Part shown: positions 20,570 through 29,508 of the stretch, in pieces
Numbering within the stretch: position 1 is the first letter of the stretch
Layout of the letters: every line of letters begins with the position of its first letter
NCBI RefSeq assembly: GCF_041904905.1
Contig: NZ_JAYRMI010000009.1
Location: forward strand, 21,884-85,883
Source: Zoogloea sp041904905
Lineage (GTDB): Bacteria > Pseudomonadota > Gammaproteobacteria > Burkholderiales > Rhodocyclaceae
Direction of reading: 5' to 3'
Length of the DNA stretch: 64,000 nt
Program-made: the position numbers and the translations under genes
The notes under the pieces: model-generated
Database searches by the model: none
The model's input: the letters and a program-made list of their open reading frames with translations, nothing else
What the model was told of the DNA's origin: nothing

Positions 20570-21649
20570 TCAGCAGCAGGCCTCGATGGTGGCGCGGATG
20601 GCCTCGACCGGCGCCTCGGCGGTAATCACCGCCTTGCCGATCTGGCGGAGCAGCACGAGACGCAGCGTGCCATCCGACACCTTCTTGTCGTGGGCCATCA
20701 GCTCAAGGTAGCGGTCGGCGCCCAGCGGCGCGCCCTTCACCGGCAGGCCGGCGCGGGCGTGGATGGCGCGGACGCGCTCGACGTCGGCGTCGGAGAGCCA
20801 GCCCATCCGGCGGGACAGGTCGGCCGCCATCACGGCGCCAGCCGCCACCGCCTCGCCGTGCAGCCACTCGCCGTAGCCCAGGCCGGTCTCGATGGCGTGC
20901 CCGAAGGTGTGACCCAGATTGAGCGTGGCACGCTCGCCCTGCTCGGTCTCGTCGGCCACCACCACCTCGGCCTTGTTGTGGCACGAGCGCTCGACGGCTT
21001 CGGCCAGGGCGTCCTGGTCGCGGGCGAGGAGGCGGCCGAGGTTGGTCTCGATCCAGTCGAGGAAGGGCAGATCGCGGATGAGGCCGTACTTGATGACCTC
21101 CGCCAGCCCAGCTTTCAGCTCCCGATCCGGCAGGGTGTCGAGGGCGGCGGTGTCGGCGATCACCAGCCGGGGCTGGTAGAAGGCGCCGATCATGTTCTTG
21201 CCGAGGGGATGGTTGATCGCCGTCTTGCCGCCCACCGAGGAATCGACCTGGGACAGCAAGGTGGTGGGCACCTGGATGAAGGGCACCCCGCGCTGGTAGG
21301 TGGCGGCGGCAAACCCGACCATGTCGCCGACCACGCCGCCCCCCAGCGCGATCAGCGTGGTGCTGCGGTCGCAGCGCGCGGCCAGCAGACCGTCGAAGAT
21401 CAGGTTGAGGGTGGGCCAATCCTTGTGGGCCTCGCCGTCGGGCAGGACGATGCGGGTGACGCTGAGGCCCTCCGCCTCCAGCCCGGCGACGAAGGCATCG
21501 AGGTAGAGCGGCCCAACCACGTCGTTGGTGACCACGGCCACACGGCGGGTTTTCAGGTAGGGCTTGATGAGGCCCGGCTGCTCAAGGAGGCGGGCGCCGA
21601 TCCGGATGGGGTAGCTGCGTTCGGCGAGTTCGACGTTCAGAGTACGCAT
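20570..21649 (-). CDS. aroB: 3-dehydroquinate synthase
   Basis: AroB converts DAHP to 3-dehydroquinate, the second step of the shikimate pathway. NAD-binding and active-site segments are visible as LGGGVVGDMVGFAA, RGVPFIQVPTTLLSQVDSS and GGKTAINHPLGKNMIGAFYQ. The metal-ligand region GHTFGHAIE is near residue 250. It is 359 residues, the normal length. Its start overlaps the aroK 3' end by 13 bp, consistent with one transcript. Confidence 0.96.
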   Translation of the reverse strand: MRTLNVELAERSYPIRIGARLLEQPGLIKPYLKTRRVAVVTNDVVGPLYLDAFVAGLEAEGLSVTRIVLPDGEAHKDWPTLNLIFDGLLAARCDRSTTLIALGGGVVGDMVGFAAATYQRGVPFIQVPTTLLSQVDSSVGGKTAINHPLGKNMIGAFYQPRLVIADTAALDTLPDRELKAGLAEVIKYGLIRDLPFLDWIETNLGRLLARDQDALAEAVERSCHNKAEVVVADETEQGERATLNLGHTFGHAIETGLGYGEWLHGEAVAAGAVMAADLSRRMGWLSDADVERVRAIHARAGLPVKGAPLGADRYLELMAHDKKVSDGTLRLVLLRQIGKAVITAEAPVEAIRATIEACC

Positions 21650-22170
21650 AGGGCGTGCAGTTCCTTTTCAATCGTCCGCACCATCGCGTGGGGCGTTCCG
21701 CGGCCGCCTTCGACGACGACATCCGCCACCTCGCGGTAGAGCGGATCCCGCGCGACGTAGAGCTCCTGAAGCCGCCCTTTCGGATCGGGCACCTGCAGGA
21801 GCGGCCGGGTGCGGTCGTGACGGGTGCGCTCCCACAGCACGTGAGGGGTGACATTGAGGTAGATCACCACACCCCGCTCGGCGAGCAGCGCCCGGTTCTC
21901 GGCCCGCGTCACTGCGCCGCCGCCGGTCGCCAGCACCAGATCGGTCTCTTCGGTAAGCGCTTCGAGGGTCTGGGTCTCCCGACGCCGGAAGCCATCCTCG
22001 CCCTCGATCTCGAAGATCGTCGGAATCTTGACCCCGGTGCGGGCTTCAAGTTCGTGATCGCAATCGACGAAACGCCACCCAAGCCGCTTGGCGAGTTCCC
22101 GACCGACCGTGGTCTTCCCCGACCCCGGCATTCCGACAAGAACGATGCAGCGCTTGTTATCTGAATTCAC
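21637..22170 (-). CDS. aroK: Shikimate kinase
   Basis: AroK phosphorylates shikimate with ATP. The P-loop GMPGSGKTT is at residues 13-21, the shikimate-binding DCDHELE follows near 36, RRRE near 60, and the GGGAV loop near 80. I chose GTG 22170, which has GGAAAG 7 nt upstream and gives 177 residues, the family norm. The frame extends to a GTG at 22206, but that codon lies inside the preceding terminator hairpin. Confidence 0.94.
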   Translation of the reverse strand: MNSDNKRCIVLVGMPGSGKTTVGRELAKRLGWRFVDCDHELEARTGVKIPTIFEIEGEDGFRRRETQTLEALTEETDLVLATGGGAVTRAENRALLAERGVVIYLNVTPHVLWERTRHDRTRPLLQVPDPKGRLQELYVARDPLYREVADVVVEGGRGTPHAMVRTIEKELHALCVL

Positions 22171-22189
22171 GGAAAAACTTTCCGAAAAG

Positions 22190-22221
22190 CGAAAAGCTGG
22201 CCTCACATAGGCCAGCTTTTT
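22190..22221. terminator. Terminator between the pil operon and aroK
   Basis: A perfect AAAAGCTGGCC/GGCCAGCTTTT stem with a 7-nt loop has T-rich sequence on either side. It ends the pilM-to-lipoprotein transcript and isolates aroK. Confidence 0.85.
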
Positions 22222-22241
22222 GTCAAGCCAAGACTATCCAA

Positions 22242-24251
22242 TCAATACGGGCTCGAACATCCCGACTGAACCCCGAACGGGGAATACTGGAACGAAGGGG
22301 AGACATCCTTATCCAACAGTTCAGATGCGGGCACAGCAAGCCAGAAATTACGAATACCTACGCTATTTTTACCCGCCACAGCAGCAGTTGCCTTCAACTC
22401 AACAGCCGCCCAATTAGCGTACTCACGCAAGTACTCAACATAAAAAGCAGCTACACCGCTAGCATCCGTCGTAACTGTCGCGCTCAACCCGCCAGACGAT
22501 GTCGGAGAGCGCACTATAGCAACGCCGTCCGGCTCCAAGAGCCCATCGCCATCGGCATCACCGATCTCGCCAGTTTCAACAACACCGTTGTTATTGGCAT
22601 CCTCAGATGGGCAAATCGATTGGGTTGGCGGGTAGTACTCCACCCAACGCGTAGACCCAGTTCCACTGGAAGAAGATGAAGTAGCCGTATATGTGCACGT
22701 AGATCCGGTCCCCGCATTCGGACTCAAGAAGCACCCCTTTCTAAAATAAATACCACGAAGAGAGATAGTCACTGTCTGATTCTTAATGGGACCGCTCGCT
22801 GAATCTGAGACCATCACCCCATAAACTTTTCTATAGCGCGGAGGATCATCCAATGCCACGACTTGATTATCTGTGCCGATCACAATACTCACCGCTGACC
22901 CTGCTACTGTCAGGGTCGTTACCGCCGGGCTAACCGCTGGCGTTGCACCGGGGACTGATGCCATGACACGCACGGAATCCTTGCCGCTAGCCGAGGCATC
23001 CGCATTAAATGTCGCAGTTGCAATCCCCGAATCGTTTGTCACAGCCGTATTCGGAGTCGGCGTACCACCTCCATCTGGAGCGGAAAAAACCACCTGGCGC
23101 CCAGCGACAGGGTTGCTGTTCGCGTCCCGAACAATCGCGGTCACACTTGAGGAGCCACCAACGGTGATAACGGACGGATCGGCCTGAACAACAACCGTAC
23201 TTGGCACAGTGGCAACAAACTTGACAGACAACGAGGTCTTAGCAACCGACGTACTCCCAGTTAGCTGCGCATAAACCGTAGCCGCACCCGCGTTAGGTGA
23301 CAAGATATATGCAGTAGCTGACGAACCGGAGAACGGCACGACTTGAGAATCACTTCCAGAGGAACACGCACTATTAGCGTAAACCTGTCCACGAGACACC
23401 GTGAACATCACCCCAGTCGCAGCCTGTCCAGACAGAGCTACTGAAACCGGCATACATTGATTTACATTAACAGAAGAGTCCGCAGAGGGCGACGTGAAAA
23501 CGAAATCAACTACAGAAGAGATAACCACATCCTGAGTTAAAGTCGCTCCTAACGCCGATGCAGTAATTGTGTCCGTCCCTGCAACCGTGGGATTATAGGA
23601 AATTACAGCCTGCCCATTCGCGTCCGTTGTCACAGACGGAGGCAGGATATTTCCCAGCTTGGAGGTCAAAGCAACAGTTTGATACGCAATCGCCTTGTTC
23701 GCTCCATCAACTAGCGTCACCGTCATCGATGCAACTCTTCCTACAATCGCCGTAGTGTCTCCACCAAAACCAATCCGGGTTCCACGAACTTGTACTACGG
23801 TCGATTGACTAAGACTGCCGGAACTCGCGGTAAGAGTTACAAGTCGATTAGCTTTTTCAGCGTTTGAATTAAAGGTAATAGACGCAACGCCACTCGAATC
23901 AGTCACTGCAGAATAAGCAGAAATCGTGCCTGAATCCGCTCTAAAGCTTACTGTCGCCCCTGGCACGACTGCATTTTTGTCGTCTTTTAGTGTTGCCGAA
24001 ACAGACACGGTTGCACTGCCATTCGTCAGAATGGCAGGAGAGTCCACAGTCAATGAAAGCTGGGTGGCGGTCTGGGTGGGAGTGGTGGTGGTGCCGCCGC
24101 CGCTGGTGCAGGAGGTGGAGGTCTGATAAGGCATGCAATTCGTCGACGAACCGCCGCCGCCGCCCCCACACCCGGCCAAGGCCAGCGCGGCAGCCAGGGC
24201 CACCGCGATCCGGCTCCGGGACATCCAGCCGGCAGTTCTCAGATTACGCAT
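22242..24251 (-). CDS. Lipoprotein with tandem bacterial Ig-like (Big1/invasin-type) domains
   Basis: The N-terminus is a lipoprotein signal (ALALAGC, lipid Cys at 28) followed by six further Gly residues and a Thr-rich linker. The body is made of about four or five Ig-like domains of the Big1 type: each has a polar opening, a central VPGATVSF- or VAGRQVVF-like strand, and a D-x-x-G-x-A turn (TDSSGVASITF, TDANGQAVISY, TNDSGIATATF). Near residue 560 is a calcium-loop-like run (DANNNGVVE, DADGDGLLEPDG). The gene starts 24 bp or less after the pilQ stop and shares its transcript. Codon use is much less GC-rich than the flanking genes. This suggests a transferred or fast-diversifying surface protein. 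The exact function is unknown; adhesion or pilus-linked display is inference. An alternative ATG lies four codons upstream. Confidence 0.85.
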   Translation of the reverse strand: MRNLRTAGWMSRSRIAVALAAALALAGCGGGGGGSSTNCMPYQTSTSCTSGGGTTTTPTQTATQLSLTVDSPAILTNGSATVSVSATLKDDKNAVVPGATVSFRADSGTISAYSAVTDSSGVASITFNSNAEKANRLVTLTASSGSLSQSTVVQVRGTRIGFGGDTTAIVGRVASMTVTLVDGANKAIAYQTVALTSKLGNILPPSVTTDANGQAVISYNPTVAGTDTITASALGATLTQDVVISSVVDFVFTSPSADSSVNVNQCMPVSVALSGQAATGVMFTVSRGQVYANSACSSGSDSQVVPFSGSSATAYILSPNAGAATVYAQLTGSTSVAKTSLSVKFVATVPSTVVVQADPSVITVGGSSSVTAIVRDANSNPVAGRQVVFSAPDGGGTPTPNTAVTNDSGIATATFNADASASGKDSVRVMASVPGATPAVSPAVTTLTVAGSAVSIVIGTDNQVVALDDPPRYRKVYGVMVSDSASGPIKNQTVTISLRGIYFRKGCFLSPNAGTGSTCTYTATSSSSSGTGSTRWVEYYPPTQSICPSEDANNNGVVETGEIGDADGDGLLEPDGVAIVRSPTSSGGLSATVTTDASGVAAFYVEYLREYANWAAVELKATAAVAGKNSVGIRNFWLAVPASELLDKDVSPSFQYSPFGVQSGCSSPY

Positions 24252-24274
24252 AGGTTTTTCCATTCAAAACAGTT

Positions 24275-26455
24275 TCAACGCAGACCAAGCTGGTCGTTGA
24301 TGATACGCGGCGTGATGAAGACAAGCAGTTCGGTCTTGTTGTCCTTGCGCTCGTTGCTGCGGAACAGGTAGCCGAGCACCGGCAGGTCGCCAAGGAGCGG
24401 GATCTTCGTCGTGGCATTGGAGACATCCTGGGTATAGATGCCCCCGATGACTATCGTACCGCCGTTTTCTACGACGACCTCCGTCTTCACGTGCTTGGTG
24501 TCGATCGGCACGCCGGAGGTCAGCGCCACATTGTAATTGGGCGAGTCCTTGTTGACCTCAAGCGTCATCATGATCTTGCCATCCGGGGTGACCTGCGGCT
24601 TGACCCTGAGCGCCAGATTCGCCTTGCGGAACGACACGCTGGTGGCGCCGGAGCTGGTGGCGGAGTTGTACGGGATTTCGGTACCCTGCTCGATGATCGC
24701 TTCGGCCTTGTCGGCGGTCATCACCCGCGGCCGGGACACCACCTTGCCGCGACCGTCGGCCTCGAGGGCGGAGACTTCCAGGTCGATGTAACGGGTTGCC
24801 GCGCTGTTCCACAGCGCCAGCGAGAAGGCGCCGGCCTGCTTGTTGTTGATCGTCGAGGCGGGCAGGTTGACGCCCAGCGAATCGCTGAAGTTGGGCACCG
24901 TGAGGATCTGCCCGGCCTGGTAACCGGTGTTGGACAGGTTGCCGGTATTGAAGGTGTTGCGATACACCTGCACGCCGTCGGTGGTGGTGCCCACCAGACC
25001 GCCGGTCTTGCCGCCAAAGCCCAGGCGCACGCCCAGGTTGCGCGAGAAGGTGTCGGTCGCTTCCACGATCTGCGCTTCGATGAGCACCTGACGCACTTCG
25101 ACGTCGATCTCGGCGATCAGGCGCCGCATCTCCTCGAGGCGCGACGGGATGTCGTTCACGAAGATCTTGTTGCTGCGCTCGTCCGGCACCACGCTGCCAC
25201 GCTTGGACAGCACGGTCTGATCCTTGCTCTTCAGGAACTCGGCAACCGACTTGGCCTTGTGGTAGTTGATCTGGAAGCTCTCGGTGCGCAGGGGCTCCAG
25301 ATCGCCGATCTGGGCCTTGGCTTCGAGATCGAGCTTTTCGCGGGCGGCGAGTTCGTCCCGCGGCGCGATCCAGATCACGTTGCCGTTCTTGCGCATGTCG
25401 AGCCCGCGGGCCTGCAGGATGATGTCGAGGGCCTGATCCCACGGCACGTCCTTCAGCCGCAGGGTGAGGTTGCCCTGCACCGAATCGCTGGTGATGATGT
25501 TGAAGTTCGTGAAGTCGGCGATCACCTGCAGCACCGAGCGCACGTCGATGTTCTGGAAGTTGAGCGACAGCTTCTCGCCGCCGAAGCGGCCCTTGGCGGA
25601 GCCCTGGGTGAGCTTGTTGGGGTCTTCGCGGACGGGCTTCACCTCCAGGACGAACTGGTTGTCGCTCTGGTAGGCGTTGTGCTCCCACAGCCCCTTGGGG
25701 GTGATGGTCATGCGCACGTTGCCGCCCTGGGCCTGGGTGAGGACGGTAGAAACCGGGGTGCCGAAATCCACCACGTCGAGCTTGCGGCGCAGCTGCTCGG
25801 GCACGTCGGTCTTGAGGAAATCGACGATCAGGCTGGTGCCCTGCTGGCGGATGTCGATACCGGCGTTCGGGTCGGACAGATCCACCACCAGACGGCCCTC
25901 GCCCTCCTTGCCGCGGCGGAAGTTGATGTCGCGGATCGCGTGGCGCTCGCCCATGGCCAGCGCCGACGGTGCGGCAAACTGCGACGACGGCACCGCCCCC
26001 AGCCCGGTGGCTTCCTTCATCTGGGCGGACGAGAGGGTGATGAGCACCTCCTTGCCTTCGATCCGGACGTCGTAGGGGGAGACGCGGGCGAGGTTCAGCA
26101 CGAGGCGGGTGCGGTCGCCCACCTGCACGATATTGACACTGCGCAGATCGCCCGCGTTGAGCGCCTGGCTGTTACGCCCCAGGCCGTTGGCGGTGTCGGG
26201 AAAATCGAAGGCGACCCGAGCCGGGTTGGCCACGCTGAAACTCGCCGGCACCCCAGCCAAGGGCTGGGCGAGGGTGAGCTTCAGCATGACGTTGCCCCCC
26301 TGCTCGGCGGCGACGATGTTCTCGATGCGATTGGCCGCCCGCGCCTCGGCGCCCGGCGGCGTCTGCGCCAGCGCCGGCGCGAGCGGGGTCAGCCCGCCAA
26401 AACATGCTGCGATGATCCACGCGCCAAGCTTGACGCCACAACGTCCCGTTTTCAT
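24275..26455 (-). CDS. pilQ: Type IV pilus secretin PilQ
   Basis: PilQ is the outer-membrane pore through which the type IV pilus leaves the cell. A signal peptide (AAC..LAPALAQ) is followed by AMIN domains (about 40-270), an STN-type segment (LSLNFQNIDVRSVLQVI), N1-type modules (NKIFVNDIPSRLEEMRRLI) and the C-terminal secretin domain (VEVRQVLIEAQIVEA, VISRPRVMT-like, GIYTQDVSNA, LLVFITPRII). It is 726 residues from ATG 26455, which overlaps the pilP stop as ATGA. It ends the classical pilMNOPQ run, with one extra lipoprotein gene following. Confidence 0.96.
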   Translation of the reverse strand: MKTGRCGVKLGAWIIAACFGGLTPLAPALAQTPPGAEARAANRIENIVAAEQGGNVMLKLTLAQPLAGVPASFSVANPARVAFDFPDTANGLGRNSQALNAGDLRSVNIVQVGDRTRLVLNLARVSPYDVRIEGKEVLITLSSAQMKEATGLGAVPSSQFAAPSALAMGERHAIRDINFRRGKEGEGRLVVDLSDPNAGIDIRQQGTSLIVDFLKTDVPEQLRRKLDVVDFGTPVSTVLTQAQGGNVRMTITPKGLWEHNAYQSDNQFVLEVKPVREDPNKLTQGSAKGRFGGEKLSLNFQNIDVRSVLQVIADFTNFNIITSDSVQGNLTLRLKDVPWDQALDIILQARGLDMRKNGNVIWIAPRDELAAREKLDLEAKAQIGDLEPLRTESFQINYHKAKSVAEFLKSKDQTVLSKRGSVVPDERSNKIFVNDIPSRLEEMRRLIAEIDVEVRQVLIEAQIVEATDTFSRNLGVRLGFGGKTGGLVGTTTDGVQVYRNTFNTGNLSNTGYQAGQILTVPNFSDSLGVNLPASTINNKQAGAFSLALWNSAATRYIDLEVSALEADGRGKVVSRPRVMTADKAEAIIEQGTEIPYNSATSSGATSVSFRKANLALRVKPQVTPDGKIMMTLEVNKDSPNYNVALTSGVPIDTKHVKTEVVVENGGTIVIGGIYTQDVSNATTKIPLLGDLPVLGYLFRSNERKDNKTELLVFITPRIINDQLGLR

Positions 26456-26985
26456 TTCTTCGACTCCTGAGGCGCCTGCTCTTGCAGTTGCAGCGTACTG
26501 ATGCGTTCCGTCCATTCACCGCTCGCGTCTTCGACGAGTTCCTTCAATGTGACCTCCGTCTCCGTGATGGCGGTGATCTGCCCGTAGTTCTGCCCGAGAT
26601 AGTTGCCAACCCGGACCTGGTGCAGGGTCTTGTCCGCCACGACGATGGCGTGAGCCTGACCGCGCTTCATGAGCACGCCGACCATCTTCAGCGACTCCAG
26701 GGGGTAGGATTCCAGCGGCTCGCGGCGGCGGTTGGCGTCGGGGGCGAACTGCCCCCCTTTCTTGTCGGGCTCCAGCTTGGCCACCCGGAAGGGGTCGACC
26801 TTGCTCGCCCCCTCGTAAGCCACCGGCACGACCTGCTGGATCGGCGGAAGCGGTTTGAGATTCGGCTTGAGCCCCTTGGAGTTCTCATCCATCCAGGCGC
26901 GCAGGTCGTCCTGCTCGTCGCTGCAGCCGGACAACACGAGCGCCGCAGCCAGCGGCAGCAGCGCGGTCAATCGGACGATCTTCAT
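26452..26985 (-). CDS. pilP: Type IV pilus lipoprotein PilP
   Basis: PilP is an inner-membrane lipoprotein that links the PilNO alignment complex to PilQ. The lipobox LVLSGC places the lipid Cys at residue 21. A linker is followed by a small beta domain with the PilP signature ESYPLESLKMVGVL near residue 92. It is 177 residues. Both ends overlap neighbours by ATGA (pilO upstream, pilQ downstream). Confidence 0.95.
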   Translation of the reverse strand: MKIVRLTALLPLAAALVLSGCSDEQDDLRAWMDENSKGLKPNLKPLPPIQQVVPVAYEGASKVDPFRVAKLEPDKKGGQFAPDANRRREPLESYPLESLKMVGVLMKRGQAHAIVVADKTLHQVRVGNYLGQNYGQITAITETEVTLKELVEDASGEWTERISTLQLQEQAPQESKK

Positions 26986-27656
26986 TTCGTCGCCTTTTCC
27001 TTGGCCTTTTCCTTGCGCAGCTTGGCCACTTCCTCATCGTCCAGGTAACGATAGGTGACCGCCGTCGCATCGAACTTCAGCACGCCGTCCTTCTGGGTCT
27101 CGATGGCGATGTCGTTGAGGGTGACGATCCGCGGCATCTGGGCCACGTCGCTCACGAACTCACCGAGATCGTGGTAATTGCCGATGACGCGCACCGCGAT
27201 GGGCAACTCGGCGTAAAAATCCTTCATGACCTCGGAGCCCGGCTTGAACAGCTCGAACTGCAAGCCGCGCCCCAGCCCCGCCTGGTTGATGTCGGCCAGC
27301 AGGGCCTCCATCTCGGAGCGGTTGGGCAGCTGCTTGAGCAGCGCACCGAACTGCCGGTCGATCTCGCTCAACTGCCGCTTGTACTCGGGCAGATTGACGG
27401 CCTGCTCCTTCTTTTCCTTCCACTCCTGCTTGAGGCGGGTTTCCTCCTCGCGCTTGCTTTCGAGCTGCGACCACTGGTCGCTCCAGTCGAGCCACCAGCC
27501 ACCCAGTACGATGGCAAAGAAGACCGCCAGCAGGAAGGTGATGCGCGGCAGCAGCGGCCACTGGCCCGGATCGTTGGGGTCCAGCCCCTTGAAATCCCGT
27601 GCCAGGCTCTGGAAATCCAGGCTCCGGAGCTGCTCGATTGGTATCCTGAGCGCCAT
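26982..27656 (-). CDS. pilO: Type IV pilus inner membrane protein PilO
   Basis: PilO forms the periplasmic alignment heterodimer with PilN. One membrane segment (ITFLLAVFFAIVLGGWWL) is near residues 39-56, followed by a coiled-coil region rich in Glu/Lys, then the ferredoxin-like domain (GLGRGLQFELF, IAVRVIGNYHDLGEFVSDVA). The tail ends in a highly charged Lys/Glu stretch. It is 224 residues and overlaps both neighbouring genes. Confidence 0.95.
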   Translation of the reverse strand: MALRIPIEQLRSLDFQSLARDFKGLDPNDPGQWPLLPRITFLLAVFFAIVLGGWWLDWSDQWSQLESKREEETRLKQEWKEKKEQAVNLPEYKRQLSEIDRQFGALLKQLPNRSEMEALLADINQAGLGRGLQFELFKPGSEVMKDFYAELPIAVRVIGNYHDLGEFVSDVAQMPRIVTLNDIAIETQKDGVLKFDATAVTYRYLDDEEVAKLRKEKAKEKATK

Positions 27657-28261
27657 TACGGCTTACCCCCTGCGATCACGGGCGTCTTTCCCTTCAGCTT
27701 GCCGATCGGCTCTTCGGTCTTCGGGCGTTCGATGGAGACATTCAGGCTGAACTCGCTCACCCGACGGTTGTTGAGCGTGGCGGCCTTGACCTCGACGAGA
27801 TCGGCCCGCTCGAGATTGGGGGCGGCCTCCAGGTTGCGCATCAGGTTGGAAACCCGCGCGTTCGACTGGGCATACCCCGACAGGTTGATCCGCGACCCGC
27901 TCTGCTTGAGCCCCTTCAGATACACGCCTTCCGGCATCTGGGCGGCCAGCTCGTTGAAGATCTGGACGGTCTCGGTGCGGTTGGTCTGCAGGGATTCGAT
28001 CACCTGCTTGCGCGACAGCAGCGCCTCGGCCTGCTCGCGCAGGCCCTTGATCTCGGAGATCTCCTTGTCGAGTTCGGCGATGCTTTCCTTCAGGAAGACG
28101 TTCTTTGTCTCCTGACCGTCCACGTAGCCGGCGATGATCGTATGGCCGACAAACCACACGGCCAGACCGGACAGCGCCGCCACCGCGCCAAACAGCCAGA
28201 ACTGCTGGCGCCGGGCCTTGCGCTTTTCCTCCCGATGGGGGAGCAGGTTGATGCGGATCAC
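27656..28261 (-). CDS. pilN: Type IV pilus assembly protein PilN
   Basis: PilN starts MIRINLLPHREEKRKARRQQ, the conserved cytoplasmic INLLP segment that binds PilM. A transmembrane segment (WLFGAVAALSGLAVWFVG) follows near residue 23, and the rest is periplasmic with a coiled coil (EISEIKGLREQAEALL) and a ferredoxin-like fold (MPEGVYLKGLKQSGSRINLS). It is 201 residues and shares a base with the pilO start. Confidence 0.95.
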   Translation of the reverse strand: MIRINLLPHREEKRKARRQQFWLFGAVAALSGLAVWFVGHTIIAGYVDGQETKNVFLKESIAELDKEISEIKGLREQAEALLSRKQVIESLQTNRTETVQIFNELAAQMPEGVYLKGLKQSGSRINLSGYAQSNARVSNLMRNLEAAPNLERADLVEVKAATLNNRRVSEFSLNVSIERPKTEEPIGKLKGKTPVIAGGKP

Positions 28262-29334
28262 GAATCAAACCTCCGCAGCGCCAGTCCGCAGGCCACCAGC
28301 AGGGCCGGCGCATCGGCCGCCAGATTTTTTGGGCGAATCTTGGAACTCAGGCTCATGTTCGCAAACGGGTTGGCAACCTGGGTCTCGACCTGGGTCCGGC
28401 CCGCGACGGTGTCGGCCAGGCCGGGGATGACGGCGCAGCCGCCGGCCAGCACGATGTGATCCACCTGATTGAACTGGGTGGAGGTGAAGAAGAACTGCAG
28501 GGCCCGCGAAACCTCAAGCGCCAGGGCGTCCATGAAGGGCCTCAGCAACTCGGATTCGTAGTTCTCGGGCAGGGAGCCGGTGCGCTTGGTGCTTTCGGCC
28601 TCTTCGAGGGACATGCCGAAGTGGCGCATGATGTCCTGGGTGAGCAGGAAGCCGCCGAAGGCCTGCTCCCGGGCGTAGATCTGGACGCCGTTGCGCAGCA
28701 CCGACACGTTCATCACGTTGGCCCCGGCATCGACCAGGGCGATGATCTTGTCCTCTCCCCCGCCCGGCAGCTGGGCCTGGACGAGTTCGAAGGCCGACAG
28801 GGCGGCGTAGGATTCGACGTCCATCACCAGCGCCTTGAGACCGGCAGCTTCGGCGGCGGCCACCCGGTCTTCGACCTTCTCCTTGCGCGAAGCGGCGATC
28901 AGCACCTCGTCCTCCTCGGCGCCGGAGGCCGCGGGGCCAATGACCTGGAAGTCGAGGTTCACCTCGTCGAGGGCGAAGGGGATGTACTGGTTGGCCTCGG
29001 ATTCGACCTGGACCTCAAGCTCCTGATCGCGCAGCCCGGCGGGCAGGATGATCTTCTTGGTGATGACCGCCGACGCGGGCAGCGCCAGCGCGACGAACTT
29101 GGTGGTGGTGCCCAGCCGGCGCCAGCCACGCCGGATCGCTTCGGCGACGGCGTCGAGGTTGGCCACATTGCCATCGGACACGGCTTCGCGGGGCAGGGCT
29201 TCGATCGCATAGCGCTCGACCCGGTACCCGCCCCCGGAGACAGCCGACAGCTCGACCATCTTGACCGACGACGACGAGATGTCGACACCGATCAAGGGAC
29301 GCGTCCTGGGACTGAGAAAGGATAGGTCGATCAC
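28258..29334 (-). CDS. pilM: Type IV pilus assembly ATPase-like protein PilM
   Basis: PilM is an actin-like cytoplasmic protein that docks PilN to the inner-membrane pilus platform. The N-terminus carries a phosphate-binding-like strand (LIGVDISSSSVKMVEL). Further actin-fold segments are visible as ALVDAGANVMNVSVL (around 205) and IVLAGGCAVIPGLAD (around 305). It starts at GTG 29334 with AGGA 6 nt upstream and is 358 residues. It is the first gene of the pil operon and diverges from ponA. Confidence 0.95.
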   Translation of the reverse strand: MIDLSFLSPRTRPLIGVDISSSSVKMVELSAVSGGGYRVERYAIEALPREAVSDGNVANLDAVAEAIRRGWRRLGTTTKFVALALPASAVITKKIILPAGLRDQELEVQVESEANQYIPFALDEVNLDFQVIGPAASGAEEDEVLIAASRKEKVEDRVAAAEAAGLKALVMDVESYAALSAFELVQAQLPGGGEDKIIALVDAGANVMNVSVLRNGVQIYAREQAFGGFLLTQDIMRHFGMSLEEAESTKRTGSLPENYESELLRPFMDALALEVSRALQFFFTSTQFNQVDHIVLAGGCAVIPGLADTVAGRTQVETQVANPFANMSLSSKIRPKNLAADAPALLVACGLALRRFDS

Positions 29335-29472
29335 AAAAAATCCTGAAAATTCTTTATGTTAGGCGCAATAACAACAATCTACATGAAATCCTAGCAACAA
29401 CCATGACAGGTGTAAAGCAAGTCCCTGTAAAACACGGCTACCGCCGAACGGGCGGGCAGCGGTGGCTGCTCG

Positions 29473-29478
29473 TATAAT
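29473..29478 (+). promoter_or_regulatory. Candidate -10 box of the ponA promoter
   Basis: A perfect TATAAT lies 31 bp upstream of the ponA ATG. The -35 region is GC-rich and weak. The pilM-ponA gap is divergent, so a promoter is expected here. Confidence 0.55.
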
Positions 29479-29508
29479 GCGGCACTTTACCTGCTCCCCT
29501 TTTCCGCC

